Assembly: GCF_039523615.1 (NCBI RefSeq)
Contig: NZ_BAAAFQ010000010.1
Span: forward strand, 1 to 64,000
Length of the DNA stretch: 64,000 nt
DNA from: Psychrosphaera haliotis
GTDB lineage: Bacteria; Pseudomonadota; Gammaproteobacteria; Enterobacterales; Alteromonadaceae
Direction of reading: 5' to 3'
Shown: positions 33,988-43,491 of the stretch, piece after piece
Position numbering within the stretch: position 1 is the first letter of the stretch
Layout: each line of letters opens with the position of its first letter
Notes under the pieces: model-generated
What the model saw: only the letters and a program-made list of their open reading frames with translations
Told to the model about the DNA's origin: nothing
Database searches by the model: none
Program-made: the position numbers and the translations under genes

Positions 33988-35558
33988 CCGATTCTAGAAC
34001 TATCGATGGACCAGCCAACTTAACGGCGGATATTTGTATTATGGGCGCAGGTGTTGCGGGCATTACACTTGCAAACGAACTGAAAGATAAATATGACAAT
34101 ATAATATTGTTGGACGCTGGCGGGGAACATTACGAAGAGAGCATTCAGGAATTTTATGATGCTCATACCGTTTCGCCATTTTACCCGAATCCAAAAGATT
34201 CTAGGCTAAGGTTTTTAGGTGGCGCTAGTAACCATTGGGCTAATAATACATCTCCTTTTTCACCAATAGATTTTGAAAAGCGAAGCTGGGTTCCCAATAG
34301 TGGCTGGCCCATTGGCTATAGTGAGCTTGCTCCGTTTTACGTAAAAGCTGCAATTTACTGTCAAACTGAGTCTGACAGCTATAACCCTGATTACTGGCTA
34401 CCTAAGTTACAAAAACAAACGCTTCTTGCTGGAGCAAACTATTCTGAACTGGCAATAGCCAAAGCTTCTGTACCACCAACACGTTTTTTTCATGTTCATG
34501 GTAATGAGCTGGTAAAAAGCTCTAATGTACACATCTATTCATACGCTAGTGTGACGGATTTAACTTTTAACCCCAACGATCAAAGCGTGAAGGAAATTAA
34601 ATTTTCTTCATACAACGGATTAGAGCACAGTATCCAAGCTGATAAGTTTGTAATGGCCTTTGGTGGGCTCGAAAATGCTAGAATGCTTTTGTACTTCAAT
34701 AATAAATATAACAATCAACTCGGTAATAAGTTCGATAATGTTGGCCGTTATTTTATGGATCATCCGACATTAAATGCTGCTCAGATATTTAGCAAAAGTG
34801 ATGAACTCAATAATATGAGTACGATGGATAAGCAACGCTTTATCGTCGCATTTTTTCAATTAACGGAGTCAACTCTCCGCGAGAATGAAACGACTAACCT
34901 TCGAATGCCTGTTGTTGCTGCTAATGAATATCAGATGTCAGATGGCATTTCTTCATTTCATATATTAAAGCAAGCTATTGCTGAACGAGAGGTACCCGAT
35001 CAGTTTGGAAAACATTTAAGCAATTTTGTTACAGATATTGATATGGTAATGGAAGCTGTTGCTCGTAAACAGTTCGACACTACATTGTTTGACGATGCCA
35101 CTGCTATTTCAGGGTTTCAGATACCTATGATGATAGAGCAAACGCCTCATCGCTCTAACCGCATATATTTGTCAAAACGTAAGGATAAATTAGGAATCCC
35201 TAAACTCAATATAGAATGGGAGCTGAAACAAAGTGATAGAGATTACTTGTGGCGCACATTGGAGCTCTTTGGAAGAGATTTAGGCGCATTATCCTTGGGC
35301 AGGCTCCGCCTATTAAAAGAACGAAGCAGTCGCCTATTTGGAGATCAAATGGGCTTCGGTCACCATCACATGGGGACGACTCGAATGTCAGATTCCCCTG
35401 AAACAGGTGTTGTCGATAGCCACCAGAAAATATTCGGCACCAACAATTTTTATGTCGCTGGTTGTAGTGTGTTCCCTACAGGTAGCCATATTCCTCCTAC
35501 ACTTACTATTGCGGCAACAACAATTAGGCTTGCACAACATTTAAAGGAAATGAAATGA
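33981..35558 (+). CDS. GMC-family FAD oxidoreductase
   Basis: 525 residues. FAD-binding Rossmann motif GAGVAGITLANEL (about 15-27), LGGASNHWANNT, and the C-terminal GMC block GHHHMGTTRMSD and CSVFPTGSHIPPTLTIAATT. The second catalytic-pair position, commonly Asn in a GHxNPT context, reads HIPPT here, so the proton-transfer chemistry may differ from classical alcohol oxidases. There is no signal peptide. It overlaps by 4 bases (ATGA) a small Tat-signal protein that probably forms a complex with it. Presumed substrate: a sugar or polyol linked to this polysaccharide (inference). Confidence 0.88.
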   Translation: MLTDSRTIDGPANLTADICIMGAGVAGITLANELKDKYDNIILLDAGGEHYEESIQEFYDAHTVSPFYPNPKDSRLRFLGGASNHWANNTSPFSPIDFEKRSWVPNSGWPIGYSELAPFYVKAAIYCQTESDSYNPDYWLPKLQKQTLLAGANYSELAIAKASVPPTRFFHVHGNELVKSSNVHIYSYASVTDLTFNPNDQSVKEIKFSSYNGLEHSIQADKFVMAFGGLENARMLLYFNNKYNNQLGNKFDNVGRYFMDHPTLNAAQIFSKSDELNNMSTMDKQRFIVAFFQLTESTLRENETTNLRMPVVAANEYQMSDGISSFHILKQAIAEREVPDQFGKHLSNFVTDIDMVMEAVARKQFDTTLFDDATAISGFQIPMMIEQTPHRSNRIYLSKRKDKLGIPKLNIEWELKQSDRDYLWRTLELFGRDLGALSLGRLRLLKERSSRLFGDQMGFGHHHMGTTRMSDSPETGVVDSHQKIFGTNNFYVAGCSVFPTGSHIPPTLTIAATTIRLAQHLKEMK

Positions 35559-35908
35559 GAAGTTTATCCCGACGAGATATGCTTAAGCTTATAACAGCGA
35601 GTAGCACAGTATTAGGTTTGCCACTTTCTCATTTTACAACAACTTCTAGTACTAATGATCAAACTCTCGACGAATTAGTGTGTGTTCACCGCGCGTGGTT
35701 AAAGTCCGAGGTTAAAAAAGCTGAAGATTATTTATCTTCACTCCCTCAATCGTCGCTTTTACATGCGAGCAGTCTAAAAAAGCTAATTAGTAAAGATTTC
35801 TCTCAAGGCCATATTATCTATGTGAACGGCTTGATGCTGAGTCGCACTGAGGTAGCAATTAGCAGTTATTACTTAGAACAATTTTCTAAAAAACCAAATA
35901 AGGTATAA
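35555..35908 (+). CDS. Small Tat-signal protein, probable partner of the GMC oxidoreductase
   Basis: 117 residues. It begins with a twin-arginine signal (SRRDMLKLITASSTVLGLPL), so it is exported folded. The mature part is about 85 residues, helical, ending in VNGLMLSRTEVAISSYYLEQ, which recalls the small 'subunit 3' proteins that accompany membrane dehydrogenases of the GMC family (gluconate 2-dehydrogenase type). In those systems the small subunit's Tat signal carries the flavoprotein across the membrane. The 4-base overlap with the GMC gene supports a shared complex. Confidence 0.75.
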   Translation: MRSLSRRDMLKLITASSTVLGLPLSHFTTTSSTNDQTLDELVCVHRAWLKSEVKKAEDYLSSLPQSSLLHASSLKKLISKDFSQGHIIYVNGLMLSRTEVAISSYYLEQFSKKPNKV

Positions 35909-36208
35909 GTTGTATTCCTCACTTAAAGATTATGCAGTTTAGTAGGTGTAGTCATAGCAAATGGCCAAGGCACCGCTTACATATGTTTAAATACACTACA
36001 AACACATCAAAGAGGCATTTTTGATTTTAGATGACATAAAGAAAAGCAACAGTGAAGTGCAGGTTAAACACTCTAAATAAAGCTGCACTTAAGCATCGTC
36101 TCAGGCTTTTGTAAATGAAATATCTATTTCGGTGATTACCTCAGCAAGCTTAATTAATAGAAATATCAATAGTAGAGTTAATTAGACATAGAAGAATAGC
36201 GAGCAATT
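35909..36208. other. 300-base gap without a gene
   Basis: AT-rich, with many stops in all frames and no open frame over about 20 codons that could be supported. No terminator hairpin with a T-run, no sigma-54 site and no repeat were seen. It probably carries a promoter for the following genes; it may be the scar of a lost gene in a rearranged part of the locus, but no recognisable protein fragment remains. Confidence 0.35.
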
Positions 36209-37081
36209 ATGGATATTGAAGAAAAACTATACCGGACCGGTAAAGGGCATTGGAACCATTTCTCTTTGGAATTAGAGCAAATATTTGAAGCTGCGAAGAA
36301 GTGGAAGACAAAGACAGAAGGTTATGACAAGTTATGGCTATGCTGGAATGTTGATCCAGACTGGTGTCTAGTGCAACAGCAGCTAGTAAAAGATGCCGGA
36401 TGGACTCCGCTTGTGGGTTCGGATCCTAGAGCAAAAGCGCCGGTGCTGCTTGAGGGATCAATTGAAATTGACTTTAATGAAGATTTAAAGCTGCCAATGC
36501 TTCACATGATGTTTCCTATAGAGTTTGCTTTTTTATACGCTAAAAAATTAGCGTTTTGGCATTCAGACTTGCTTGTCCGTAACAAAAACGTCTCATATTT
36601 AGCCGAAGTATTTGAGTCTTTGCAAGAAGGTGATATTGCGGTTACCAAGCCCAATCGTGGCATTAAAAATACGATATTAAATAAATATAACCGATACTGG
36701 GAGTTGGCTGGTTGCACAACTCAAGCGGCTAGCAAACATCAGTTTGAAACTGGTTCAGGTTGGTTTGGTCATGTCGCCTACCATCCTAATTCACCAAAAG
36801 CAGAGTTTGCAAAAAAATCTAAAATTTATTATGACCATGGTAGCGGTATAAAGTATTGGGCCAAAAACCTTAAGCCTAAAAACTCTAAAGTCTATTTGAT
36901 TCCTGAAAAACTCTTAGATGAAGGTCATTGTACTAGAATTAGAAGTAAACATTATGTAGCTCAATCCCCTAATAATTCTAGACGAAATTTAGCATTAGAT
37001 TTGTCTTACAATTTCGATCTTAAGACTGAATGCCAAAAGCTTGATTTACGCGACACATATAAAAAAGTATTACCCAAATAA
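36209..37081 (+). CDS. Unknown protein, possible glycosyltransferase
   Basis: 290 residues, no membrane segment. No family is recognised with confidence. Aromatic-rich (many Trp, Tyr, His), with a HSDLLV motif in AFWHSDLLVRNKNVSYLAE (about residues 109-127) placed like the metal-binding DxD of GT-A glycosyltransferases, and a later GSGWFGHVAYHPNS block. The neighbours (flippase, acyltransferases, amidotransferase) suggest a sugar-transfer role. It is separated by 40 bases from wzx and has its own 300-base upstream gap. Function is inference. Confidence 0.7.
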   Translation: MDIEEKLYRTGKGHWNHFSLELEQIFEAAKKWKTKTEGYDKLWLCWNVDPDWCLVQQQLVKDAGWTPLVGSDPRAKAPVLLEGSIEIDFNEDLKLPMLHMMFPIEFAFLYAKKLAFWHSDLLVRNKNVSYLAEVFESLQEGDIAVTKPNRGIKNTILNKYNRYWELAGCTTQAASKHQFETGSGWFGHVAYHPNSPKAEFAKKSKIYYDHGSGIKYWAKNLKPKNSKVYLIPEKLLDEGHCTRIRSKHYVAQSPNNSRRNLALDLSYNFDLKTECQKLDLRDTYKKVLPK

Positions 37082-37121
37082 CATAAATAACAAGCAAGCT
37101 TTAAAAAGTGAACATAAATAG

Positions 37122-38615
37122 ATGAACCATCAACATTCGCCAAAATTAGCGAAGAGTGCATTGCTAATGCTAGTTACTCGCTTAATTATTAATACTCTGG
37201 GTATTGTTAGCTCTCTCGTTTTAGTGCGTATTTTGTCACCCCAGGACTTTGGGATAGCTGCAATTGCTATGTCCCTATACAGCTTAGTTAGTTTGTTTGG
37301 TGACTTTGGTTTGAATACAGCGCTAATACAAAAAAACAAGTTGGAAAAAAGCGACTATGATACAGGCTTCACAATCAACTTAATCTTTGGAGCTGTAGCG
37401 TGTTTATTCTTTGTAATAATGGCAAACACAATTTCAGTATTTTTTGAAGACCCTCGCCTAGAACCAGTCATTTATGCAGTTTCATCGCTGTTTGTAATTT
37501 CTAGTTTCAAAAATATTAAAGTTGTCGACTTCCAAATCGAGATGAACTTTCATCTCGAGCTTAAACTTCAAGTTATCCCCAAGCTAATAAGCTTTTTCGG
37601 AACGCTATTAATGGCGTACTTATTGGAAAGTTATTGGGCTTTAATTTTTGGTTCACTTCTTGTCACTTTGCTAAACGTAACTTTCAGCTATGTGATGTTA
37701 CCTTATATGCCTTCATTGTCATTAAAAGGCGTAAGAGCATTGTTTAACTTTTCTAAGTGGATAATGTTAAATAATCTTTTTTACTATTTAAATAACAAAA
37801 GCGTTGATCTAATAGTTGGTAAGTTTATTTCTACCTCTGCTGCTGGCATTTATAGTATCAGTAAAGAAATGGCTACATTGCCGGCCACAGAAATAGCAGC
37901 ACCTATCAATAAGGCTTCGTATCCAGCGTATGCAAAACAAAAAAGTAATTTTGAGGCGCTACGTGAACTTTTTTATCAAACAACATCAATGATTACGGTT
38001 ATAGCACTCCCCGCATCTTTGGGGCTAATGATTACCGCTGACTATTTTGTCCCTACTGTACTAGGTGACAAATGGATGTCTGCTATTCCTGTTATCCAGT
38101 TACTTTCAGTGTTTGCGTTCATTAGCTCTGTTTCATCAAATAATGGATATATTTTCTTAGCACTTGGAAAGCCGAAAGTTACTACACTTATTTCAGCTAT
38201 AAGAATCTTGTCATTTTTCGGATTTTTATTTGGATTAAATCTAATCGAAAATATAGAGGGGCCAGCATTAGCTCTGATACTCAGCTCAATTGTTAACTTA
38301 TTTGTGTCATATTTTTTAGTTCGCCGTGAGATATCGATTTCGATAACTAAGACTTTTATCACAAATATGCGAGCTATTCTTTCGACCTTAGCGATGTGCA
38401 TAATGCTTTTTTTAATAAAGTATTACCTTAACTTTGATGTCAATTTGTTTACTTTCTTACTGTTAGTTTTATTAGGTGCTGTTTTTTATTCTGGGTTTAT
38501 TTTGACAGCGTGGGTATGCAGTGGAAAGCCAGAATGTGTTGAAAGTTTAATTGCAGAAAAGCTTTCGCAAACTTTTAGGAAGTTTAAAGTCTCAATGAAA
38601 AAGAGAGCCCAATAA
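37122..38615 (+). CDS. Polysaccharide flippase (Wzx/PST family)
   Basis: 497 residues with 12-14 hydrophobic helices, typical of MOP-superfamily oligosaccharide flippases. N-terminal part: RLIINTLGIVSSLVLVRILS followed by PQDFGIAAIAMSLYSLVSLFGDFGL. It moves undecaprenyl-linked repeat units across the inner membrane. The C-terminal 30 residues are basic and cytoplasmic. Its stop overlaps the next start (TAATG). Confidence 0.92.
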   Translation: MNHQHSPKLAKSALLMLVTRLIINTLGIVSSLVLVRILSPQDFGIAAIAMSLYSLVSLFGDFGLNTALIQKNKLEKSDYDTGFTINLIFGAVACLFFVIMANTISVFFEDPRLEPVIYAVSSLFVISSFKNIKVVDFQIEMNFHLELKLQVIPKLISFFGTLLMAYLLESYWALIFGSLLVTLLNVTFSYVMLPYMPSLSLKGVRALFNFSKWIMLNNLFYYLNNKSVDLIVGKFISTSAAGIYSISKEMATLPATEIAAPINKASYPAYAKQKSNFEALRELFYQTTSMITVIALPASLGLMITADYFVPTVLGDKWMSAIPVIQLLSVFAFISSVSSNNGYIFLALGKPKVTTLISAIRILSFFGFLFGLNLIENIEGPALALILSSIVNLFVSYFLVRREISISITKTFITNMRAILSTLAMCIMLFLIKYYLNFDVNLFTFLLLVLLGAVFYSGFILTAWVCSGKPECVESLIAEKLSQTFRKFKVSMKKRAQ

Positions 38616-39694
38616 TGAATAATACATACCGGTTAGCTTCTTTAGACGCCCTAAGGGGAATTGCAGCTCTTGGAGTGGTGCTTTATCACTTTACTTCCCT
38701 CTTTGCGATAAAGTTTAGCTACCCTGAGTTGTCCGCTATATTTCCTTCACCTTCGTCACACATTGGCCGGTATGGGGTTGAGCTTTTCTTTATTATAAGT
38801 GGTTTTGTCATTTCGATGTCTATCGAAAATTCCAATAATGTTTATCGCTTTTTTGTTTCTAGATTCTCCAGATTATTCCCTACATTTTGGGCTGCAGTTT
38901 TTATCTCTTCCATTTTCATTTGGGTCTTCAATGGGCAGTTTGATCTTGTTGTTTTTCTTAAAAACCTAACTATGACCCCTAACTTTTTTGGTGCAAAAAA
39001 CATCGATGGCTCATATTGGACTCTTACATATGAATTATTTTTCTACATTGCTATAGCCACATTATTTTATTTTTTTAAAACGATCCCTACTAGATTAATG
39101 GTTGTTATTGGCATCGGAGTTTCACTGCTAACAGTACTAGTTTCTATGTTTGATGTTTATTTGGGATATAAAGTTAAAGCTTTACTACTAATTCCTCATA
39201 TCCATTTGTTTTTAGCCGGCTTTCTTTTTTACAAACTTTGGAACTCAAACAATTTAAAACCGACCCATATTTGGATTATCTATTTGGTACTATTTGTTTT
39301 AGTTCTAGTTCAATGGCTATTGGCAGAATCAGACTATTCTCGACATAACTTTACTTCAAGCATAATGGTAACAGCCTTCTTTTTGATAATGATTCTAGTA
39401 ACAAAAGAAAAGCTATCTTTTCTGAGCCACCCAATACTAATCTACTTAGGCACGATATCTTATTCGTTATATCTAATTCACCAAGAAGTCGGTTACATTT
39501 TCATTAATCAACTTATTAACATTACTGGTAGCTATTGGTTGAGTATGCCTTTAAGTCTCGCTGGTGTAATATTAATAGCTGACTTAATGTATCGATATAT
39601 TGAAAGTCCATCTAATAAAATTGTAAAGAGATACCTAATGCTCTTTCAAAAAAATAAAGTAGAAAAAAATGTGCGGAATACTAGGAACACTTAA
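38615..39694 (+). CDS. Acyltransferase-3 family membrane protein (O-acyl transfer)
   Basis: 359 residues, about ten membrane helices. N-terminal family signature LDALRGIAALGVVLYHF with the conserved Arg and His, then FFIISGFVIS. It transfers an acetyl or other acyl group to sugar hydroxyls at the periplasmic face. It is one of three such proteins in the locus. Its last 26 bases overlap the next gene. Confidence 0.9.
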   Translation: MNNTYRLASLDALRGIAALGVVLYHFTSLFAIKFSYPELSAIFPSPSSHIGRYGVELFFIISGFVISMSIENSNNVYRFFVSRFSRLFPTFWAAVFISSIFIWVFNGQFDLVVFLKNLTMTPNFFGAKNIDGSYWTLTYELFFYIAIATLFYFFKTIPTRLMVVIGIGVSLLTVLVSMFDVYLGYKVKALLLIPHIHLFLAGFLFYKLWNSNNLKPTHIWIIYLVLFVLVLVQWLLAESDYSRHNFTSSIMVTAFFLIMILVTKEKLSFLSHPILIYLGTISYSLYLIHQEVGYIFINQLINITGSYWLSMPLSLAGVILIADLMYRYIESPSNKIVKRYLMLFQKNKVEKNVRNTRNT

Positions 39695-41549
39695 TTACAA
39701 TAACGCAGCGGATGCAGAACGTATTGCCGCCATGCGAGACACGATGCCATATCGTGGGCCTGACGATAACGGGTTATGGATTTCAGACGATAACTATTGT
39801 GCATTAGCACATTTGCGTTTGAGTATTTTAGATCCAACCCCAGCTGGCCACCAGCCACGTATCGAACAAAGTGGTCGTTTTGTTATTTCTTATAATGGTG
39901 AAGTGTATAACTACATTGAAATTCGCGCCGAATTGGAAGAAAAAGGCTATACCTTTGAAACCGGCACTGACACCGAAGTCATTCTGCAAGCTTATGTAGA
40001 ATATGGTGTTGAGTGTTTGCATAAATTTAATGGCATGTTTGCTATCGCTATTTGGGATAATCAAACACGAGAGTTATTTTTAGCTCGTGACCGTGTTGGT
40101 ATTAAACCTGTTTATTATTATCACAGTGACAATGAACTGATTTTTGCGTCTGAAACCAAAGCCATTTTAAAAGGCCTAGATGCTTTACCAGGCTTAAATA
40201 TCGAGTTAATCGACGACTACATGAGCTTTGGTTATATTCCAGGTGAAAACACCTTACACCAAGGCATTAAACGCTTAATGCCTGGTCATTACGCCATTGT
40301 TAAAAACAAACAAATGAGTATTACTCAGTGGTGGGATCTTAAATTTGATAATACGCAAGACAAAGGTTTTGACTACTATTTAAACGAAAGTAAACGCTTA
40401 CTTGAAAGTGCGATCGACTTGCGCCTTCGAAGTGACGTACCACTGGGCATATTTTTAAGCGGTGGTATCGACTCAAGTGCGGTTGTTGGTTTGCTTGCTG
40501 ATAAAGTGAAAGAGCCGTTAAAAACCTTCTCTATTGCTTATGACTTTGGTAAAAACTTTGATGAAACTCAATATGCCCGAATGGTCTCTGAAAAGTTTGG
40601 TACCGATCATCACGAGTTAAAAATTACCCCACAGCAATTTGCCGACTTTATTCCTGAGTACATCCATCTAATGGATGAGCCGGTAACGGAAGCCGCTGCT
40701 ATTTCTTTGTTTTTTGTCTCTAAACTCGCAAAAGAAAAAGTCACGGTGGCATTATCAGGCGAAGGTTCAGACGAAATATTTGCAGGCTATGACTTATACC
40801 AATACATGAACGTATTGGAAAAATATCGAGGTGTGGTTGGCCAAACAGGCAGTGAGTTTTTTGCTGGCATTTCTAACAAAGTGCTGGGTAAAAGCCACAA
40901 GGTATCTAAATACCTAAACATGGCAACACAACCTATTGAGCTGCGCTATAAAGGCATGTCTACGTATCCTGACGCTTCAAAAGAAGCCTTGTATAGACAA
41001 GATTTTAAACAAGAATTAGATAGCGCCAAACAGCGCACATCTCATGGCCAATTCTCAAAACAATTGTTTAAAAACATGGAAGGTCAAGACCAGCTCAACA
41101 AAATGCTCTACTTTGATACAAAAACCTGGCTAGTAGATGACTTGTTAATTAAAGCCGATCGCATGAGCATGGCGACATCGGTTGAATTACGAGTTCCGTT
41201 TTTAGATTACCGATTAGTAGAATTTGCGGCTCAAATTCCATCTAAGCACAAAATCAAAAAAGGTGAAGGTAAGTACCCACTTAAAAAAATGATGGAAGGC
41301 ATACTGCCAAATGACATCATTTATCGAAAGAAAATGGGCTTTCCAACACCACTTAAATTAATGTTCCAAAACGAACTAAAGGACTACGCCAAGGACTTAT
41401 TGTTATCTGACGATACAAAGCTGCACCAGTTCTTTAAAGTAGAGCGCATCCAACAACTGATCACTGAGCACAACGCCAATAAATATGACCACCATAAAAC
41501 ATTGTGGCAGTTAGTGGTGCTAGAAGAGTGGCTTAGGAAGAATAGCTAA
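39669..41549 (+). CDS. Second amidotransferase (asparagine synthase family)
   Basis: 626 residues. Catalytic Cys2 (MCGILGTLNY), RGPDDNGLW, YNGEVYNY, then the synthetase domain with GIFLSGGIDSS (about 258-268), LSGEGSDEIFAGYD and SMATSVELRVPFLDYRLVEFA. It is more like ordinary AsnB/WbpS than the XrtA-specific paralogue at 29 kb, from which it is clearly diverged. Probably amidates a uronic acid such as ManNAcA, for which wecB/wecC lie downstream. The start overlaps the acyltransferase gene by 26 bases. Confidence 0.9.
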   Translation: MCGILGTLNYNNAADAERIAAMRDTMPYRGPDDNGLWISDDNYCALAHLRLSILDPTPAGHQPRIEQSGRFVISYNGEVYNYIEIRAELEEKGYTFETGTDTEVILQAYVEYGVECLHKFNGMFAIAIWDNQTRELFLARDRVGIKPVYYYHSDNELIFASETKAILKGLDALPGLNIELIDDYMSFGYIPGENTLHQGIKRLMPGHYAIVKNKQMSITQWWDLKFDNTQDKGFDYYLNESKRLLESAIDLRLRSDVPLGIFLSGGIDSSAVVGLLADKVKEPLKTFSIAYDFGKNFDETQYARMVSEKFGTDHHELKITPQQFADFIPEYIHLMDEPVTEAAAISLFFVSKLAKEKVTVALSGEGSDEIFAGYDLYQYMNVLEKYRGVVGQTGSEFFAGISNKVLGKSHKVSKYLNMATQPIELRYKGMSTYPDASKEALYRQDFKQELDSAKQRTSHGQFSKQLFKNMEGQDQLNKMLYFDTKTWLVDDLLIKADRMSMATSVELRVPFLDYRLVEFAAQIPSKHKIKKGEGKYPLKKMMEGILPNDIIYRKKMGFPTPLKLMFQNELKDYAKDLLLSDDTKLHQFFKVERIQQLITEHNANKYDHHKTLWQLVVLEEWLRKNS

Positions 41550-41550
41550 G

Positions 41551-43491
41551 ATGGAAAAGGATAAAAGGACTTATTACTCCCATATAGACTCGCTACGTGC
41601 CATAGCTGTTTTTACGGTAATTTTATTTCATATTAACCACAGCTATTTACCTGGTGGGTTTATTGGCGTTGATATTTTTTTCGTTATTTCCGGTTATTTA
41701 ATATCGAGCCAACTGTTTAAATCTGTTTCAAACAATACTTTTTCAATAAAAGAGTTTTACGCCCGTCGTATTAAACGAATTTTACCCGCGGCATTATCAG
41801 TTATTGTATTTACTATAGTAATAGCGCAGTTTCTTTACTTACCAGAAGATGCAATTAAAGTAGCTGAGTCTGGTATTTGGTCTGCAATATCATTGCCCAA
41901 TGTGTATTTCTGGAAATTCCAAGATACTAGTTATTTTGCTGCCAGTAGCTATACCACACCGCTATTACATTATTGGTCCCTTGGAGTAGAGGAGCAGTTT
42001 TATCTTTTTTGGCCGCTAGTTGTTTTAATTCTATTACCTCGGTTAAACAAGTTTTTATTCAGCATCGTCATATTAGCCACAATACTTATTTCAGCCGGTA
42101 TTGCTCAAACCCTAATAAGCGAACATCACTCTTTTGTATATTATATGCTTCCAACCAGAGCGGGTGAACTGCTCGTGGGTGCCTTACTGGCCGCATTGCT
42201 GCATTTTAATATGATCAAAAAGCCAACCAAAAACACTCCGTTGTTATTGTTGTCTTTAGCTGGAATAGTTGCTTCATGTGTATTTATTTCTTCAACCGAT
42301 ATATTTCCCGGTTGGCTATACCTAGTACCCACAAGTTTTGCAGCTTTATTTATTTGGTCTGGCTTTAACCAAACCTCATTTACTCACAAATTCCTCACCA
42401 TAAAGCCGGTGCTGTGGTTAGGTAAAGTTTCCTATTCTGCTTACCTTGTTCATTGGCCTCTATTAGCCTTTTATCGATATGGTTACGGTGAGCCATCTGT
42501 ATTTGCTTCAATTGTTTTATTTTTTACCATTTTGTTATTGGCATTTATCAACTGGAAATTTATAGAAGAACGATTTAGATACTCAAGCGGCACATTTAGC
42601 AAATTAGCATTTAAACAATTTATATTGCCTTCTATAATTATTGTCACTATAGCCTTTGCTGTAATTAAAACTGAAGGATTCGGTCTACGGATACTAAACG
42701 ATACCTACGCTACTGAGTTAGCGAGCACAAGAAATCATGCCGTGACCACCAACAAGTATGATTATATTTGTCAGTACTGGCGGTTAGAAGAAAAGCACTT
42801 TAACAACAGTGATTGTATTATTGGTGACAGTAAAGAAACTGACGTTTTGTTATGGGGAGATTCTAACGCAGCTCATTACATAGGAGTCTTCGGCACTATT
42901 GCAAAAGAGCAAGGTTGGTCATTTAGAAACGTATCCCACGCTGCTTGCCCGCCCATTTTCACCGATGTAAAAAGTTTTGTTAAAGTTAATCGGTATGACG
43001 ACTGTGCAAATTCAATTGAGCTAGTGAAAACTAAGTTAGCGCAATATAAAACAATTATTGTCTCTGCTGCGTACAATCATTATCAACAGTTAGACAGTGA
43101 CTTTATGAGTCACTTTGAAAGTATGGTGTTGGAACTAAATAAGGCTGAAAAAAAAGTAATTATTGTTGGTAAGGCCCCTGTTTTCAAAAAGTTTGATCGC
43201 CATTGTTTGTCGAAAACAATCATATATCCCGTCAAAAACTGCCTCAATGTTCAACAATCTGACAAAGCAGAGATTGATGACATTAACAGACAGTTAGCAA
43301 CGTTCGCAAAAAACACCGAGAACGTTAACTACATAGACTTTAACTCAATAATTTGCAGCAATGGATGCAGCCCATATAGAGAGGGTAAACCTATCTATTT
43401 TGATTCTAGTCATATAGAGACCCTATCTTCTTGGAACATAGTACGCAATAGCTCTAACCTAAATTTCACTTTTGAAGGACGAACCCTGTGA
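41551..43491 (+). CDS. Acyltransferase-3 / SGNH two-domain O-acetyltransferase (OafA-like)
   Basis: 646 residues. An N-terminal ten-helix acyltransferase-3 domain (IDSLRAIAVFTVILFHI, GGFIGVDIFFVISGYLIS) is followed by a periplasmic SGNH-hydrolase-like domain (about 400-640) with block I LLWGDSNAAHY and a C-terminal YFDSSHIETLSSW carrying the Asp/His pair. This architecture acetylates O-antigen or capsule sugars. The stop overlaps the next gene's GTG start (GTGA). Confidence 0.93.
   Translation: MEKDKRTYYSHIDSLRAIAVFTVILFHINHSYLPGGFIGVDIFFVISGYLISSQLFKSVSNNTFSIKEFYARRIKRILPAALSVIVFTIVIAQFLYLPEDAIKVAESGIWSAISLPNVYFWKFQDTSYFAASSYTTPLLHYWSLGVEEQFYLFWPLVVLILLPRLNKFLFSIVILATILISAGIAQTLISEHHSFVYYMLPTRAGELLVGALLAALLHFNMIKKPTKNTPLLLLSLAGIVASCVFISSTDIFPGWLYLVPTSFAALFIWSGFNQTSFTHKFLTIKPVLWLGKVSYSAYLVHWPLLAFYRYGYGEPSVFASIVLFFTILLLAFINWKFIEERFRYSSGTFSKLAFKQFILPSIIIVTIAFAVIKTEGFGLRILNDTYATELASTRNHAVTTNKYDYICQYWRLEEKHFNNSDCIIGDSKETDVLLWGDSNAAHYIGVFGTIAKEQGWSFRNVSHAACPPIFTDVKSFVKVNRYDDCANSIELVKTKLAQYKTIIVSAAYNHYQQLDSDFMSHFESMVLELNKAEKKVIIVGKAPVFKKFDRHCLSKTIIYPVKNCLNVQQSDKAEIDDINRQLATFAKNTENVNYIDFNSIICSNGCSPYREGKPIYFDSSHIETLSSWNIVRNSSNLNFTFEGRTL

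Noticed and set aside
35909..36208. Remnant of an insertion sequence or pseudogene
   Set aside because: No inverted repeats, target duplication or transposase-like peptide could be identified in any frame.
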